Shown piece by piece: positions 9,952 to 17,955 of a DNA stretch of 48,216 nucleotides. The notes under the pieces were generated by a model. The model made no database searches, was not told where the DNA came from, and was given only the letters and a program-made list of their open reading frames with translations. The position numbers were made by a program, and so were the translations under genes. How positions within the stretch are numbered: position 1 is the stretch's first letter; each line of letters opens with the position of its first letter. This DNA is from Euzebya sp. (GTDB lineage Bacteria; Actinomycetota; Nitriliruptoria; Euzebyales; Euzebyaceae): assembly GCF_964222135.1 (NCBI RefSeq), contig NZ_CAXQBR010000078.1:1-48216 (forward strand), given 5' to 3'.

Positions 9952-10923
9952 ATGGCGATCACCATGGCCCAGGCCCTGAACACCGCCCTCCACGACGCGT
10001 TCGAGAAGGACGACCGGGTCGTCCTGTTCGGCGAGGACGTCGGCACCCTCGGCGGCGTCTTCCGGATCACCGACAAGCTGCAGGAGCGCTTCGGCGCCGA
10101 CCGCTGCTTCGACACCCCCCTCGCCGAGTCCGGCATCGTCGGCACCGCCGTCGGCATGGCCATGTACGGCTACCGGCCGGTGGTCGAGATGCAGTTCGAC
10201 GGCTTCACCTACCCGGCGTTCGAGCAGATCGTCAGCCACGTCGCGAAAATGCGGAACCGGTCGCGCGGCACGGTCACCCTCCCGATCACGATCCGGATCC
10301 CCTACGGGGGAGGGATCGGGGCGGTCGAGCACCACTCTGAGTCCCCCGAGGCCTACTTCGCCCACACGGCCGGGCTGAAGGTCGTCACGCCGGGCACGCC
10401 GAGCGACGGGTACTCCCTGCTGCTCGAGTCGATCTTCTCCGACGACCCGGTCATCTTCTTCGAGCCCAAGCGCCGCTACTGGCTGAAGGAGGACGCGACC
10501 CTGCCGACCGCGACCGAGCCGATCGGCCGGGCCGTCGTCCGCAAGGAGGGGACGACCGCGACCCTCGCCGCCTACGGCCCGATGGTGAAGACCTGCATGG
10601 AGACCGCCCAGGCCGCCGAGGCCGAGGGGTGGGACCTCGAGGTCGTCGACATCCGCTCCCTCACCCCCTTCGACCACGAGACGATCGTCCGCTCGGTCGA
10701 GAAGACCGGCCGGTTGGTCGTGGTCCACGAGGCCGCGGTGAAGCTCGGGTTCGGGGCCGAGGTGGCCGCCCGCATCCAGCAGCACGCCTTCTACTACCTC
10801 GAGGCGCCGGTCCAGCGGGTCGGCGGCTTCGACATCCCCTACCCGGCGGCGATGCTCGAGGAGTACTTCCTCCCCGACGTCGACCGGATCCTGGACGCCG
10901 TCGCCACCACGCTGGAGTACTAG
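9952..10923 (+). CDS. 2-oxoacid dehydrogenase E1 component, beta subunit
   Basis: This 323-aa partner of E1alpha forms the alpha2beta2 ThDP enzyme. The family hallmarks are in place: FGEDVGTLGGVFRIT near the N terminus, the FDTPLAESGIVGTAVGMA segment, EMQFDGFTYPAFEQI, and RIPYGGGIGAVEHHSES, which lines the E1 active site. The C-terminal transketolase domain has VVDIRSLTPFD and VVHEAA. Full length is normal for the family. The ATG at 9952 follows the E1alpha stop by 4 bp and is preceded by GGAGAGGAGGCG, which overlaps the end of E1alpha. Co-transcription with E1alpha, E2 and E3 is essentially certain from the spacing. Confidence 0.93.
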   Translation: MAITMAQALNTALHDAFEKDDRVVLFGEDVGTLGGVFRITDKLQERFGADRCFDTPLAESGIVGTAVGMAMYGYRPVVEMQFDGFTYPAFEQIVSHVAKMRNRSRGTVTLPITIRIPYGGGIGAVEHHSESPEAYFAHTAGLKVVTPGTPSDGYSLLLESIFSDDPVIFFEPKRRYWLKEDATLPTATEPIGRAVVRKEGTTATLAAYGPMVKTCMETAQAAEAEGWDLEVVDIRSLTPFDHETIVRSVEKTGRLVVVHEAAVKLGFGAEVAARIQQHAFYYLEAPVQRVGGFDIPYPAAMLEEYFLPDVDRILDAVATTLEY

Positions 10924-10925
10924 GC

Positions 10926-12332
10926 ATGCCGACCGTGTCGAATTCCGAGACGTCCCGCTCGAGGGACTTCCTGCTCCCCGACCTGGGCGAGGGGCTGACG
11001 GAGGGCGAGATCGTCTCCTGGCTCGTCGCGGTCGGCGACACCGTCGCCGTCGACCAGTACGTCGCCGAGGTCGAGACCGCCAAGGCCGTCGTCGAGGTGC
11101 CCTCCCCCTACGCCGGGACGGTCACCGCCCTGCACGCGGGGGAGGGGGAGGAGGTGGAGGTCGGCGCCCCGCTGATCACCATCGAGGTGGCCGACCCCTC
11201 CGCCGGCCCGCCGGAGGAGCCGACCCCGACCACCCCGGTGGCCGACGACATCCCGGTGGTGGAGGAGGACGGGGCCGACGACGACGAGGACTCCGGCAAC
11301 GTCCTGGTCGGCTACGGCACGTCCGGCGGCAAGGGCTCGCGCCGCCGCCGGGTGACCGCCCGCGGCGACTCCGCCGATGCAGGGGCAGCGCCGGGAGGCT
11401 CGTCGACGCGGGTCGAGCGCGCCACGACCCCGCCGGCCAAGCCGCCGGTGCGGAAGATGGCGAAGGACCTCGGGGTCGACCTGACCACCGTCGAGGGGAC
11501 CGGCCCGGACGGGATCATCACCCGGGCCGACGTCGAGGCGGCATCCGCGGGCGGGCCGGCGGTCCCCGCACCCGAACCCGCCCCGGCGCCGGAGCCCGCC
11601 GAGCCCGTCACGATCCCCTCCGCGCCGGCGGGCGCGCTCGAGGCCGAGCGCGTGCCCCTCACCCAGCTCCGCAAGGCCGTCACCGCGCAGATGACCCGCT
11701 CGCGGCGGGAGATCCCCGAGGCGGTCACGTGGGTGGAGGCGGACGCCACACCGCTGTGGGAGCTGCGCGAATCGCTCAACGACGGCCAGGACGACGTCAA
11801 GGTCTCGGCCCTCGCGATCATCATGCGGATGGTCGTCGCCGGGCTGCGGCGCTTCCCCACCCTCAACGCGTCGCTCGACGTCGAGGCGCAGGAGATGGTG
11901 CTGCACCGCCACGTCAACCTCGGCGTCGCCGCCCAGACCGACCGCGGGCTGGTCGTCCCCGTCGTCGAGGGCGCCGACCGGATGGACATCCTCGCGCTGG
12001 CCACGAGCCTCAACGACCTGGCCGCCACCGCCCGCGCCGGCAAGCTCGCGCCGGACCAGATGCGCGGCGGGACGTTCACGATCTCGAACTACGGGGCCTT
12101 CGGCGTCGACGGCGGCGACATGGTCATCAACCACCCCGAGGCCGCGATCCTCGGCGTGGGTCGCATCCACGACAAGCCGTGGGTCGTCGACGGCGTCGTG
12201 CAGGTCCGGAAGGTCATCACCTACTCGATCGCCTTCGACCACCGCATCATCGACGGCGGCGAGGCGGCCGGGTTCATCCGGTTCCTCGCCGACGTGACCG
12301 AGGACCCGACCCGCCTGCTGGCGTCGCTGTAG
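10926..12332 (+). CDS. Dihydrolipoamide acyltransferase (E2) of 2-oxoacid dehydrogenase complex
   Basis: This 468-aa core enzyme moves the acyl group from E1 to CoA. A single N-terminal lipoyl domain (about 10-90) carries the lipoylated lysine Lys53 in ETAKAVVEV. An acidic, Pro-rich linker follows, then a peripheral-subunit-binding domain (PVRKMAKDLGVDLTTVEGTG...GIITRADV, about 170-205) that holds E1/E3. A Pro/Ala/Glu-rich second linker leads to the acyltransferase domain (about 235-468), which ends with the catalytic DHRIIDGG motif (His and Asp) near residue 440. The ATG at 10926 is 2 bp after the E1beta stop. One lipoyl domain, against two or three in many actinobacterial AceF/SucB proteins, again fits a branched-chain-type complex. 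Confidence 0.93.
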   Translation: MPTVSNSETSRSRDFLLPDLGEGLTEGEIVSWLVAVGDTVAVDQYVAEVETAKAVVEVPSPYAGTVTALHAGEGEEVEVGAPLITIEVADPSAGPPEEPTPTTPVADDIPVVEEDGADDDEDSGNVLVGYGTSGGKGSRRRRVTARGDSADAGAAPGGSSTRVERATTPPAKPPVRKMAKDLGVDLTTVEGTGPDGIITRADVEAASAGGPAVPAPEPAPAPEPAEPVTIPSAPAGALEAERVPLTQLRKAVTAQMTRSRREIPEAVTWVEADATPLWELRESLNDGQDDVKVSALAIIMRMVVAGLRRFPTLNASLDVEAQEMVLHRHVNLGVAAQTDRGLVVPVVEGADRMDILALATSLNDLAATARAGKLAPDQMRGGTFTISNYGAFGVDGGDMVINHPEAAILGVGRIHDKPWVVDGVVQVRKVITYSIAFDHRIIDGGEAAGFIRFLADVTEDPTRLLASL

Positions 12333-12343
12333 GGCCCGGACCG

Positions 12344-13750
12344 ATGGCTGACCACGACGTCATCGTCCTCGGCGGCGGACCCGGCGGGTACGCCTCCGCC
12401 CTGCGCGCCGCCGTGCGCGGCCTGTCCGTCGCGATGGTGGAGGCCGACCGCGTCGGCGGCACCTGCCTGCACTGGGGGTGCATCCCCTCGAAGGCCATGC
12501 TCCACGTCGGCGGCATCCTCGACGAGGCGCGCGACGCCGAGCGGTTCGGCCTCGACCTCACGGTCGGCGGCATCGACGTTGAGCGGATGGCCGCGTTCCG
12601 CCAAGGCGTGCAGGACCAGCTCACCTCAGGCCTCGAGGGGCTCGTGAGGGCCCGCGGGATCACCCACCTCACCGGCTGGGGCACGGTCGGTCCCGACGGG
12701 CACACCGTCACGGTCACCGGCGACGACGGAGAGCGGGCCCTCACCGCCGACCACGTCGTGATCGCCGTCGGCTCTGCGGTCCGGTCCCTCCCCGGGGTCG
12801 AGGTCGACGGCGATGTCGTGATCACCTCCGACACCGCGACCCACCTCACCCGCATACCCGAGCGGGCGCTGGTGATCGGCAGCGGCGCGGTGGGGCTCGA
12901 GTTCGCCAGCCTGTTCCGCTCCCTCGGCGCGTCGGAGGTGACCGTCGTCGAGGCGCTCGACCGGATCGCCCCGCTCGAGGACGTCGACGTCTCGACTGCC
13001 CTCGCCCGGGCGTTCCGCAAGCGGGGCATCACCACGGTGGCCGGGACCACCGCGACCGACGTGACCGCCATCGACGGTCCCACCGGCACGGCCGCCACCG
13101 TGAGCCTGTCCGATGGCGACGCCCACGTCGTCGACACCGTCCTGGTCGCGGTCGGCCGACGCCCCCGCACCGAGGGGATCGGCCTGGACGACCTCGGGGT
13201 CCTCGACGAGCGCGGGTACGTCGTCGCCGACCCGTCCGGCCGGACCGCGGTCGACGGCGTCTGGGCGGTCGGGGACGTGCTCGCACCGCCGTCCCTCGCC
13301 CTCGCCCATGCCGCCTTCGCCGAGGGGTTCGCCGTCGCCGACCAGATCGCGGGCGAGCGCGTCACCCCGGTCGACCACACCCTCGTCCCGCGGGTCACCT
13401 ACTGCACGCCCGAGGTGGCGAGCGTCGGCCTGACCGAAGCCCAGGCCCGCGAGCGCCACGGCGACGCCGTCACCGCCACCACCACGAGCATGCGCGGGAA
13501 CGCGAAGGGGATCATCCACGGCTCGGACGGGTTCGTGAAGGTCGTCGCCGGCGGCCCGGAGGGGGCGGTGCTCGGCGTCCACGTCGTCGGCCCGCACGCG
13601 ACCGACCTGATCGCCGAGGCCCAGCTCATCACGGCGTGGGAGGCCCTGCCCGCGGAGGTCGCCGCGCTCGTGCACCCGCACCCGACCGTCGCCGAGGCCA
13701 TCGGCGAGGCCCACCTCGCCGCCGCGGGCCTCCCCTTCCACACGCACTGA
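12344..13750 (+). CDS. lpdA: Dihydrolipoyl dehydrogenase (E3)
   Basis: This 468-aa FAD flavoenzyme reoxidises dihydrolipoamide on E2 with NAD+. The N-terminal FAD motif VLGGGPGGYASALRAA is followed by the redox-active disulfide Cys41/Cys46 in GGTCLHWGCIPSK. The second Rossmann motif for NAD is VIGSGAVGLEFASLF. The FAD-binding WAVGDV segment and the C-terminal dimer motif HPHPTVAE with catalytic His446-Glu451 are complete. The ATG at 12344 lies 11 bp after the E2 stop. It is the last gene of the operon, which makes the complex self-sufficient instead of sharing a housekeeping E3. The downstream gap (13751-13859) holds only a small CCAGGTC/GACCTGG inverted repeat (13802-13829). Confidence 0.94.
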   Translation: MADHDVIVLGGGPGGYASALRAAVRGLSVAMVEADRVGGTCLHWGCIPSKAMLHVGGILDEARDAERFGLDLTVGGIDVERMAAFRQGVQDQLTSGLEGLVRARGITHLTGWGTVGPDGHTVTVTGDDGERALTADHVVIAVGSAVRSLPGVEVDGDVVITSDTATHLTRIPERALVIGSGAVGLEFASLFRSLGASEVTVVEALDRIAPLEDVDVSTALARAFRKRGITTVAGTTATDVTAIDGPTGTAATVSLSDGDAHVVDTVLVAVGRRPRTEGIGLDDLGVLDERGYVVADPSGRTAVDGVWAVGDVLAPPSLALAHAAFAEGFAVADQIAGERVTPVDHTLVPRVTYCTPEVASVGLTEAQARERHGDAVTATTTSMRGNAKGIIHGSDGFVKVVAGGPEGAVLGVHVVGPHATDLIAEAQLITAWEALPAEVAALVHPHPTVAEAIGEAHLAAAGLPFHTH

Positions 13751-13859
13751 CCACGCATGCCGCGGCGGAGCTGGACCACGTGATCTGCCCCGCCGACTGC
13801 ACCAGGTCGGTGTGATCGGCTAGACCTGGCCGCGACGAACCCGCTGCCCGGAGGTGATG

Positions 13860-14492
13860 GTGGACCGCGACCGCGACCGCGACCCGAGCCGACCGCGGCT
13901 CTGGGTTGCCCTCGCCGGCGCGGTCGTCGTGTGCGTGGCGGTGCTGGGCCTGGCGGTGCTGCTCGACGCGGGCGGGCCGGCGGGGCATGACGGCGTGGCC
14001 CTGCCCTCCGGGTCGGTCGTGCTCATGCGGCACACCGCGACCGACACCTCCCAGACCGACGCCGACCCGACCGCCCGCGGCAGCTGCGCGCAGCAGCGCA
14101 ACCTCTCCGCGGCCGGGGTCGCGCAGGCCCGGGCGATCGGCGAGGCCATCGGTGCGCGCGACGTCGCGGTCGACGCGGTCCTGGCGAGCCCGTTCTGCCG
14201 GACCGTCGACACCGCGGTCGCCCTGGGGCTGGGGGAGGTCGAGGCCACCGACCTCCTGCTGTCGCTCACCGCCGCTCCCGACCGGCGCACGGCCGACTGG
14301 CTGGTCGCGGAGGCGACCCGGCTCATCGAGGTCCACCTCGGCGGGGACGACATCGCGGTCATGGTCACCCACACCCAGAACATCGAGGCGCTCACCGGCG
14401 AGCTGGTCGAGGAGGGCGGCGCTGTGGTCCTGACCGCGGGGGAGGGAGGCGCGCTGGCCGTCGGGGGTGTGATCGCCCCGGACGACTGGTAG
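13860..14492 (+). CDS. Membrane-anchored histidine phosphatase (SixA/phosphoglycerate mutase superfamily)
   Basis: This 210-aa protein belongs to the histidine phosphatase superfamily. A basic N terminus with a DR repeat and one membrane segment (about 14-35) precede the catalytic domain. The phospho-acceptor motif reads LMRHTAT (RHG has become RHT). The second arginine lies in LASPFCRTVDTA and the second histidine in MVTHTQNIEALTG, so the catalytic set is present. It should face outward, anchored by its N terminus. GGAGGTGAT at 13850-13858 matches the anti-Shine-Dalgarno almost perfectly and best fits the GTG at 13860; a GTG at 13854 and ATG at 13857 are in frame but too close. The substrate is unknown. 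It ends 19 bp before the convergent SDR gene. Confidence 0.8.
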   Translation: MDRDRDRDPSRPRLWVALAGAVVVCVAVLGLAVLLDAGGPAGHDGVALPSGSVVLMRHTATDTSQTDADPTARGSCAQQRNLSAAGVAQARAIGEAIGARDVAVDAVLASPFCRTVDTAVALGLGEVEATDLLLSLTAAPDRRTADWLVAEATRLIEVHLGGDDIAVMVTHTQNIEALTGELVEEGGAVVLTAGEGGALAVGGVIAPDDW

Positions 14493-14511
14493 CCGCGCCG
14501 TCCGTCCCGGG

Positions 14512-15297
14512 TCAGCCCTCCGCGCCGAGGACGTGGCGTTGCAGCCCGCGCATCCCCTCGAGCCAGCGGTCCCGGTCGCCGGTCCGGTTCTGCTCCATCC
14601 GGGCGACGTCGGGGTGGGGGAGGATCAGGAACCGCTCCTCGGCCAGCCCGCGCACCACGGCCTCGGCGACGTCCTCGGGCTGGATGACGCCGAGGGCGGT
14701 CAGACCCTTCCCGCCCGGCCGGGTCCGGAGCTCGGCCACCATCGGGGTCTCGACGAACATCGGGCACAGGCACGAGACCCCCAGCCCGTCGTCGCCGTGG
14801 GTGATCGCGAGCCACTCCGCCAGCGCCACGACGGCGTGCTTCGAGACCGAGTAGGGCGCCGCCCCGATGTTGGTCAGCAGCCCCGCGGCGCTGGCCGTCT
14901 GCAGCAGGTAGCCGCCGCCGCGCTCGAGGGCGCCCGGCAGCCAGGCCCGCACCGCCCACACGTGGGCCATCACGTTGACGCGCCAGGCGACGTCCCAGTC
15001 GGCGTCCGGCGCCTCCACCCCGCCGTCGGTGCCGACCCCGGCGTTCAGCACCAGCAGGTCGATCGGCCCGACGGCGGCCTCGGCCTCGGCCAGCATCGCC
15101 GCGTTCGCCTCCGCCCCCGCGCCGACGTCGCAGGCCACGGCGGTCCCGCCGATCTCGTCGGCCACCGCGCCGGCGGTCCCCGCGTCGAGGTCGGCGACGA
15201 CCACCCTCGCACCCTCCGCCGCGAACCGGCGGCACAGGGCCGCCCCGATCCCTCGACCGCCACCGGTCACCAACGACGTCCTGCCCTGCAGCTCCAT
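14512..15297 (-). CDS. SDR family NAD(P)-dependent oxidoreductase
   Basis: This 261-aa classical short-chain dehydrogenase has the cofactor motif TGGGRGIG near residue 11, Asp-containing second strand VVADLDAG (suggesting NAD preference), NAGVG, the catalytic serine in LQTASAAG and the YSVSKHAVV motif with catalytic Tyr and Lys. The C terminus has a loose substrate loop (EDVAEAVVRGLAEERFLILPHPD) of the kind often annotated as a generic SDR. The start was set at ATG 15297 because the conserved fold begins at once (MELQGRTSLVTGG); the longer open frame upstream has no homology-like content. A TACGCT hexamer lies exactly 6 nt before the ATG on this strand, so the mRNA may be leaderless. The substrate is unknown. 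Confidence 0.88.
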   Translation of the reverse strand: MELQGRTSLVTGGGRGIGAALCRRFAAEGARVVVADLDAGTAGAVADEIGGTAVACDVGAGAEANAAMLAEAEAAVGPIDLLVLNAGVGTDGGVEAPDADWDVAWRVNVMAHVWAVRAWLPGALERGGGYLLQTASAAGLLTNIGAAPYSVSKHAVVALAEWLAITHGDDGLGVSCLCPMFVETPMVAELRTRPGGKGLTALGVIQPEDVAEAVVRGLAEERFLILPHPDVARMEQNRTGDRDRWLEGMRGLQRHVLGAEG

Positions 15298-15303
15298 CGC
15301 GGC

Positions 15304-15309
15304 AGCGTA
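15304..15309 (-). promoter_or_regulatory. -10-like hexamer TACGCT of the SDR gene
   Basis: TACGCT (TANNNT pattern, reading on the minus strand) ends 6 nt before the ATG at 15297. That spacing would put the first transcribed base at or next to the start codon, giving a leaderless message, and no Shine-Dalgarno sequence is visible. Confidence 0.4.
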
Positions 15310-15356
15310 CCGGCGGTCGGGGTGAGACCCGGTGTCGCGCTGGTCACCCCCTCCAC

Positions 15357-15397
15357 TGTGTCGGTACGCCGGTCGTGGTGGCGTGCGTGCCGACACA
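15357..15397. promoter_or_regulatory. Inverted repeat TGTGTCGGTACG / CGTGCCGACACA
   Basis: Two 12-bp arms (15357-15368 and 15386-15397) pair with a single G-T type mismatch around a 17-nt loop. The element sits between the divergent SDR and kinase-like genes, close to four 9-bp repeats, so an operator is as likely as an RNA hairpin. Confidence 0.5.
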
Positions 15398-15426
15398 GCG
15401 CGTGGACCGGGCCGGTGCACGTGGGG

Positions 15427-15462
15427 CTGATGTGGCTCATGTTGACGATGTGGCTGATGTGG
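15427..15462 (+). repeat. Four tandem 9-bp repeats (CTGATGTGG consensus)
   Basis: CTGATGTGG, CTCATGTTG, ACGATGTGG and CTGATGTGG follow each other without gaps. The outer two copies are identical. The array ends 16 bp before the ATG at 15479, in the divergent promoter region between the SDR gene and the kinase-like gene. Confidence 0.75.
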
Positions 15463-15478
15463 GGCACCGTGGTGGCCT

Positions 15479-16987
15479 ATGGGCGACGTCTTCCCCACGG
15501 CCCTGCAGCGCACCTCCGACGAGCGGTGGGTGACGCTGGACGTCGTCGTGCGCGAGGACGACCGGACCGTCGCGCGGATCCCCGAGAGCCCCGGGATGGC
15601 GGCCGCCATCCGCCTCGACGGCGGCGAGGCCCACGACCTGCGGCTCCGCGCCCTCCTCGCGAGCCCCCCGCCCGACGCCGGCCGCGGGGTCCACATCAGC
15701 TGGCCGGTCGACCTCCTCCACGACCTCGACGGGCGGGTGGTCGGCTACACGTCCCGCCGTCACACGTCGGGCCGGACGTTCCCGCTCGCGGAGTTCGTCG
15801 ACCCCGCCCGCCGCGCGGAGATCGCGCCCCTCGCGACCCGCCGCCACCTCCTCCGGGTCGCCCGGAACGTGGCGACGGCGGTGGCCGCCCTCCACCACGC
15901 CGGACACGCCCGGATCGACCGCTCGCAGTTCCGCGTCGACGACCGCGGCCGGGTGGTGGTGGTCCGCGTCGACGAGCTGGTCCCCGACGCCGCCGCCGGG
16001 CAGCGGACGGACGACGAGCGCCGCCTCGCCAACCTGATGGTCCGACTCCTCGACGGCCAGCCGTGGCCGACCGGCGAGGTGACCGCGCTGCTGGCCACCG
16101 CGTCCTCGCCCGGCGCGCCCGCGCCGCCTGCGACGGCGTGGTTCCACGCCCTCCGGCAGGCCGAGCGGGAGCTGCCGCCCGCCCCGCAGGTCGCCCGCCC
16201 CTCGCCGCAGGCCCCGGAGACCACCGCGGTCGCCAGCCGGGACCTCGCGAGCGCCCTCCGCGAGGCCCGGACCCCGCGCACCGAGCCCGCCCACCCGGGA
16301 CCCCGTGACACCGGGTCCGCGGCGCCGGAGGTCGGCCCTGCGCCGACCGTCCCCTCCCCACCCGCTGCCGCCGAGGAGGGGGACGACCCGGAGACGCCGC
16401 CCCGCCCTCCTGAGGGTCCACCCCCGCGTCCCGCCCTCCGGCACACCGACCTCGGTGCCGGCCGGCCGACGTTCGCGCTGGCGGTCGGGCTGTTCACCGG
16501 GGTGGTCGCCAGCGTGGCGCCGTTCCTCGTGTTCCTCGCCGTCCTCGCGTCGATGGTGCTGGCTCGCGCGGTCCAGGTCGCCCTGCGCCGCTCGAGCCAC
16601 GGGCCGCACCAGACCGTCGCCATCGCCCTCAGCCGCCTGGTGCCGTTCGCGACCGGCGGGATCGCCTTCGGGGCGTTCATCCTCCTCGACCTGCTGCTCG
16701 TCCTCGGGCTGTGCATGGCCCTCGCCGAGCTGCTGTTCGACTACGGGCCGGGCTTCACCCTCACATGGATCCAGCAGCTCCCGGAGGTCCCCGGCCTGGT
16801 CCGGGCGTTCGCCTTCGCGGTGGCGGCCCTCGGCGGCACGGCCGTCGGCGGACCGGTGTACGACCGGGTGCGCGAGACCGGGCGGCGTCGCGCGATCGCC
16901 CTGCCCGCCGTGGCCCTCGCCGTGGCGGCGGGCGCGCTCGCGTTCGACGCGACCGTCGTCTGGTGGCCGCTCCCGATCGTCGCCTGA
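15479..16987 (+). CDS. Membrane protein with degenerate protein-kinase-like N-terminal domain
   Basis: This 502-aa protein has no confident family assignment. Residues 1-235 follow the layout of bacterial HHH/YegI-type kinase-like proteins: ISWPVDLLHDLDGRVVGYTSRR resembles the hinge and N-lobe exit, and TAVAALHHAGHARIDRSQF with DDRGRVVVVRVDEL resembles the catalytic and metal-binding loops. The usual HxD...N and DFD residues are replaced, so catalysis looks lost. Residues 235-325 are a Pro/Glu/Arg-rich linker. Four hydrophobic segments follow (about 330-362, 385-420, 440-462 and 470-500). A cytoplasmic pseudokinase domain carried by a membrane domain is my reading. The ATG at 15479 lies 16 bp after the 9-bp repeats; no clear ribosome site is visible. 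The product may regulate a neighbour or scaffold a complex. Confidence 0.65.
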   Translation: MGDVFPTALQRTSDERWVTLDVVVREDDRTVARIPESPGMAAAIRLDGGEAHDLRLRALLASPPPDAGRGVHISWPVDLLHDLDGRVVGYTSRRHTSGRTFPLAEFVDPARRAEIAPLATRRHLLRVARNVATAVAALHHAGHARIDRSQFRVDDRGRVVVVRVDELVPDAAAGQRTDDERRLANLMVRLLDGQPWPTGEVTALLATASSPGAPAPPATAWFHALRQAERELPPAPQVARPSPQAPETTAVASRDLASALREARTPRTEPAHPGPRDTGSAAPEVGPAPTVPSPPAAAEEGDDPETPPRPPEGPPPRPALRHTDLGAGRPTFALAVGLFTGVVASVAPFLVFLAVLASMVLARAVQVALRRSSHGPHQTVAIALSRLVPFATGGIAFGAFILLDLLLVLGLCMALAELLFDYGPGFTLTWIQQLPEVPGLVRAFAFAVAALGGTAVGGPVYDRVRETGRRRAIALPAVALAVAAGALAFDATVVWWPLPIVA

Positions 16988-17051
16988 TCCCGCGGGAGGG
17001 CTGGACGTGGCCCCCGCGCAGGAGTAGCCTCCGCGACGCAATGCTGTAGGA

Positions 17052-17112
17052 CGCACCCGCACATCCCCCCGCCGACCCTCCCTGTGGTCGGCGTGCGCGA
17101 GGATCGGGTGCG
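17052..17112 (+). terminator. Nested hairpin downstream of the kinase-like gene
   Basis: An inner stem GCCGACC/GGTCGGC (17071-17077 with 17086-17092, 8-nt loop) lies inside an outer stem CGCACCCG/CGGGTGCG (17052-17059 with 17105-17112). No U-tract follows. It may terminate the upstream gene or be a structured 5' leader of the reductase gene at 17209. The rest of the 16988-17208 gap shows nothing I can name. Confidence 0.45.
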
Positions 17113-17208
17113 GTCGTCGTCAGGCTCCACGGCCGCCCGGTCGTGCGCGCGGCGTCGCAGGCTCCCGGCCCCCTCGTGCGGTTGCGCGCTCGAGAACGGA
17201 GGACCCCC

Positions 17209-17892
17209 ATGCGTGCACTCGTCTACTACGTGGCCACGAGCCTCGACGGCTTCATCGCCGACCCCCAGGACCGCTACGACGCGTTCGTCGTCGATGACGA
17301 CCTCCTGGCCTTCCACACCGGCTACCTGGACCGCTTCGACGCGGTCGTCATGGGCCGCCGGACCTACGACATCGGGCTGGCGCTCGGCGTCACCAGCCCG
17401 TACCCCCAGATGGCCGAGCAGGTCGTGTTCTCCCGGACGCTGACCCGGTCGCCCGATCCCGCCGTCACCGTCACCAGCGACGACCCCGTCGCGGCCGTGC
17501 GGGCCATGAAGGCCCAGGACGGCGGGGACATCTGGCTGTGCGGCGGAGGTGACCTGGCCGCCCAGCTGCTCGCCGCCGACCTGGTCGACGAGCTCGTGGT
17601 CAAGCTCAACCCGTTCGTGATGGGCGACGGCATCCCGCTGTTCGCACCGCACACCGCGGCCACGCGGTGGCACCACGCGTCGACCGAGACGGCCGGCGAC
17701 CTGGGCATCCAGGTGCTGACCTACCACCGGTCACCGACAGCCGTCCGACCGCCACGCCGCGACCGCCGCGGCGCCGGCCGCGGACGGCACGGGCGCCCCC
17801 CGACCCCACGCGAGCGCGCCGGCGGTCCGCCCCGGCGCACCCCGCCGCGGGCCATCCAGGCCGCGCGCGCGAGCCGTCGCGGCAACCGGTAG
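17209..17892 (+). CDS. Dihydrofolate reductase/RibD C-terminal domain family protein
   Basis: This 227-aa protein has the DHFR-like fold of the RibD reductase family: YYVATSLDGFIAD at the N terminus, AVVMGRRTYD, VVFSRTL, IWLCGGGDLAAQLL and DELVVKLNPFVMGDGIPLF. These are the NADPH- and substrate-site landmarks of stand-alone YwjB/YyaP-type reductases, whose substrate is usually unknown. The ATG at 17209 is preceded by GGAGG at 17198-17202. The conserved domain ends near residue 178 (QVLTYHRS). The last 50 residues are an Arg/Pro/Gly-rich tail with no fold signature; either a genuine basic tail or read-through of a lost stop codon would explain it. It is convergent with the CapA-like gene. Confidence 0.82.
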   Translation: MRALVYYVATSLDGFIADPQDRYDAFVVDDDLLAFHTGYLDRFDAVVMGRRTYDIGLALGVTSPYPQMAEQVVFSRTLTRSPDPAVTVTSDDPVAAVRAMKAQDGGDIWLCGGGDLAAQLLAADLVDELVVKLNPFVMGDGIPLFAPHTAATRWHHASTETAGDLGIQVLTYHRSPTAVRPPRRDRRGAGRGRHGRPPTPRERAGGPPRRTPPRAIQAARASRRGNR

Positions 17893-17921
17893 GCGGCGCA
17901 CCCAGCGGACACCCCCCCCCG

Positions 17922-17948
17922 CCACCCCCTACCCCGGTGGAGGGGTGG
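17922..17948. terminator. Bidirectional terminator-like hairpin
   Basis: CCACCCCCTACC pairs with GGTGGAGGGGTGG with one bulge and one G-U pair. It lies in the 63-bp gap between the convergent reductase and CapA-like genes, where a terminator shared by both strands is expected. Confidence 0.45.
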
Positions 17949-17955
17949 GGTCGCC

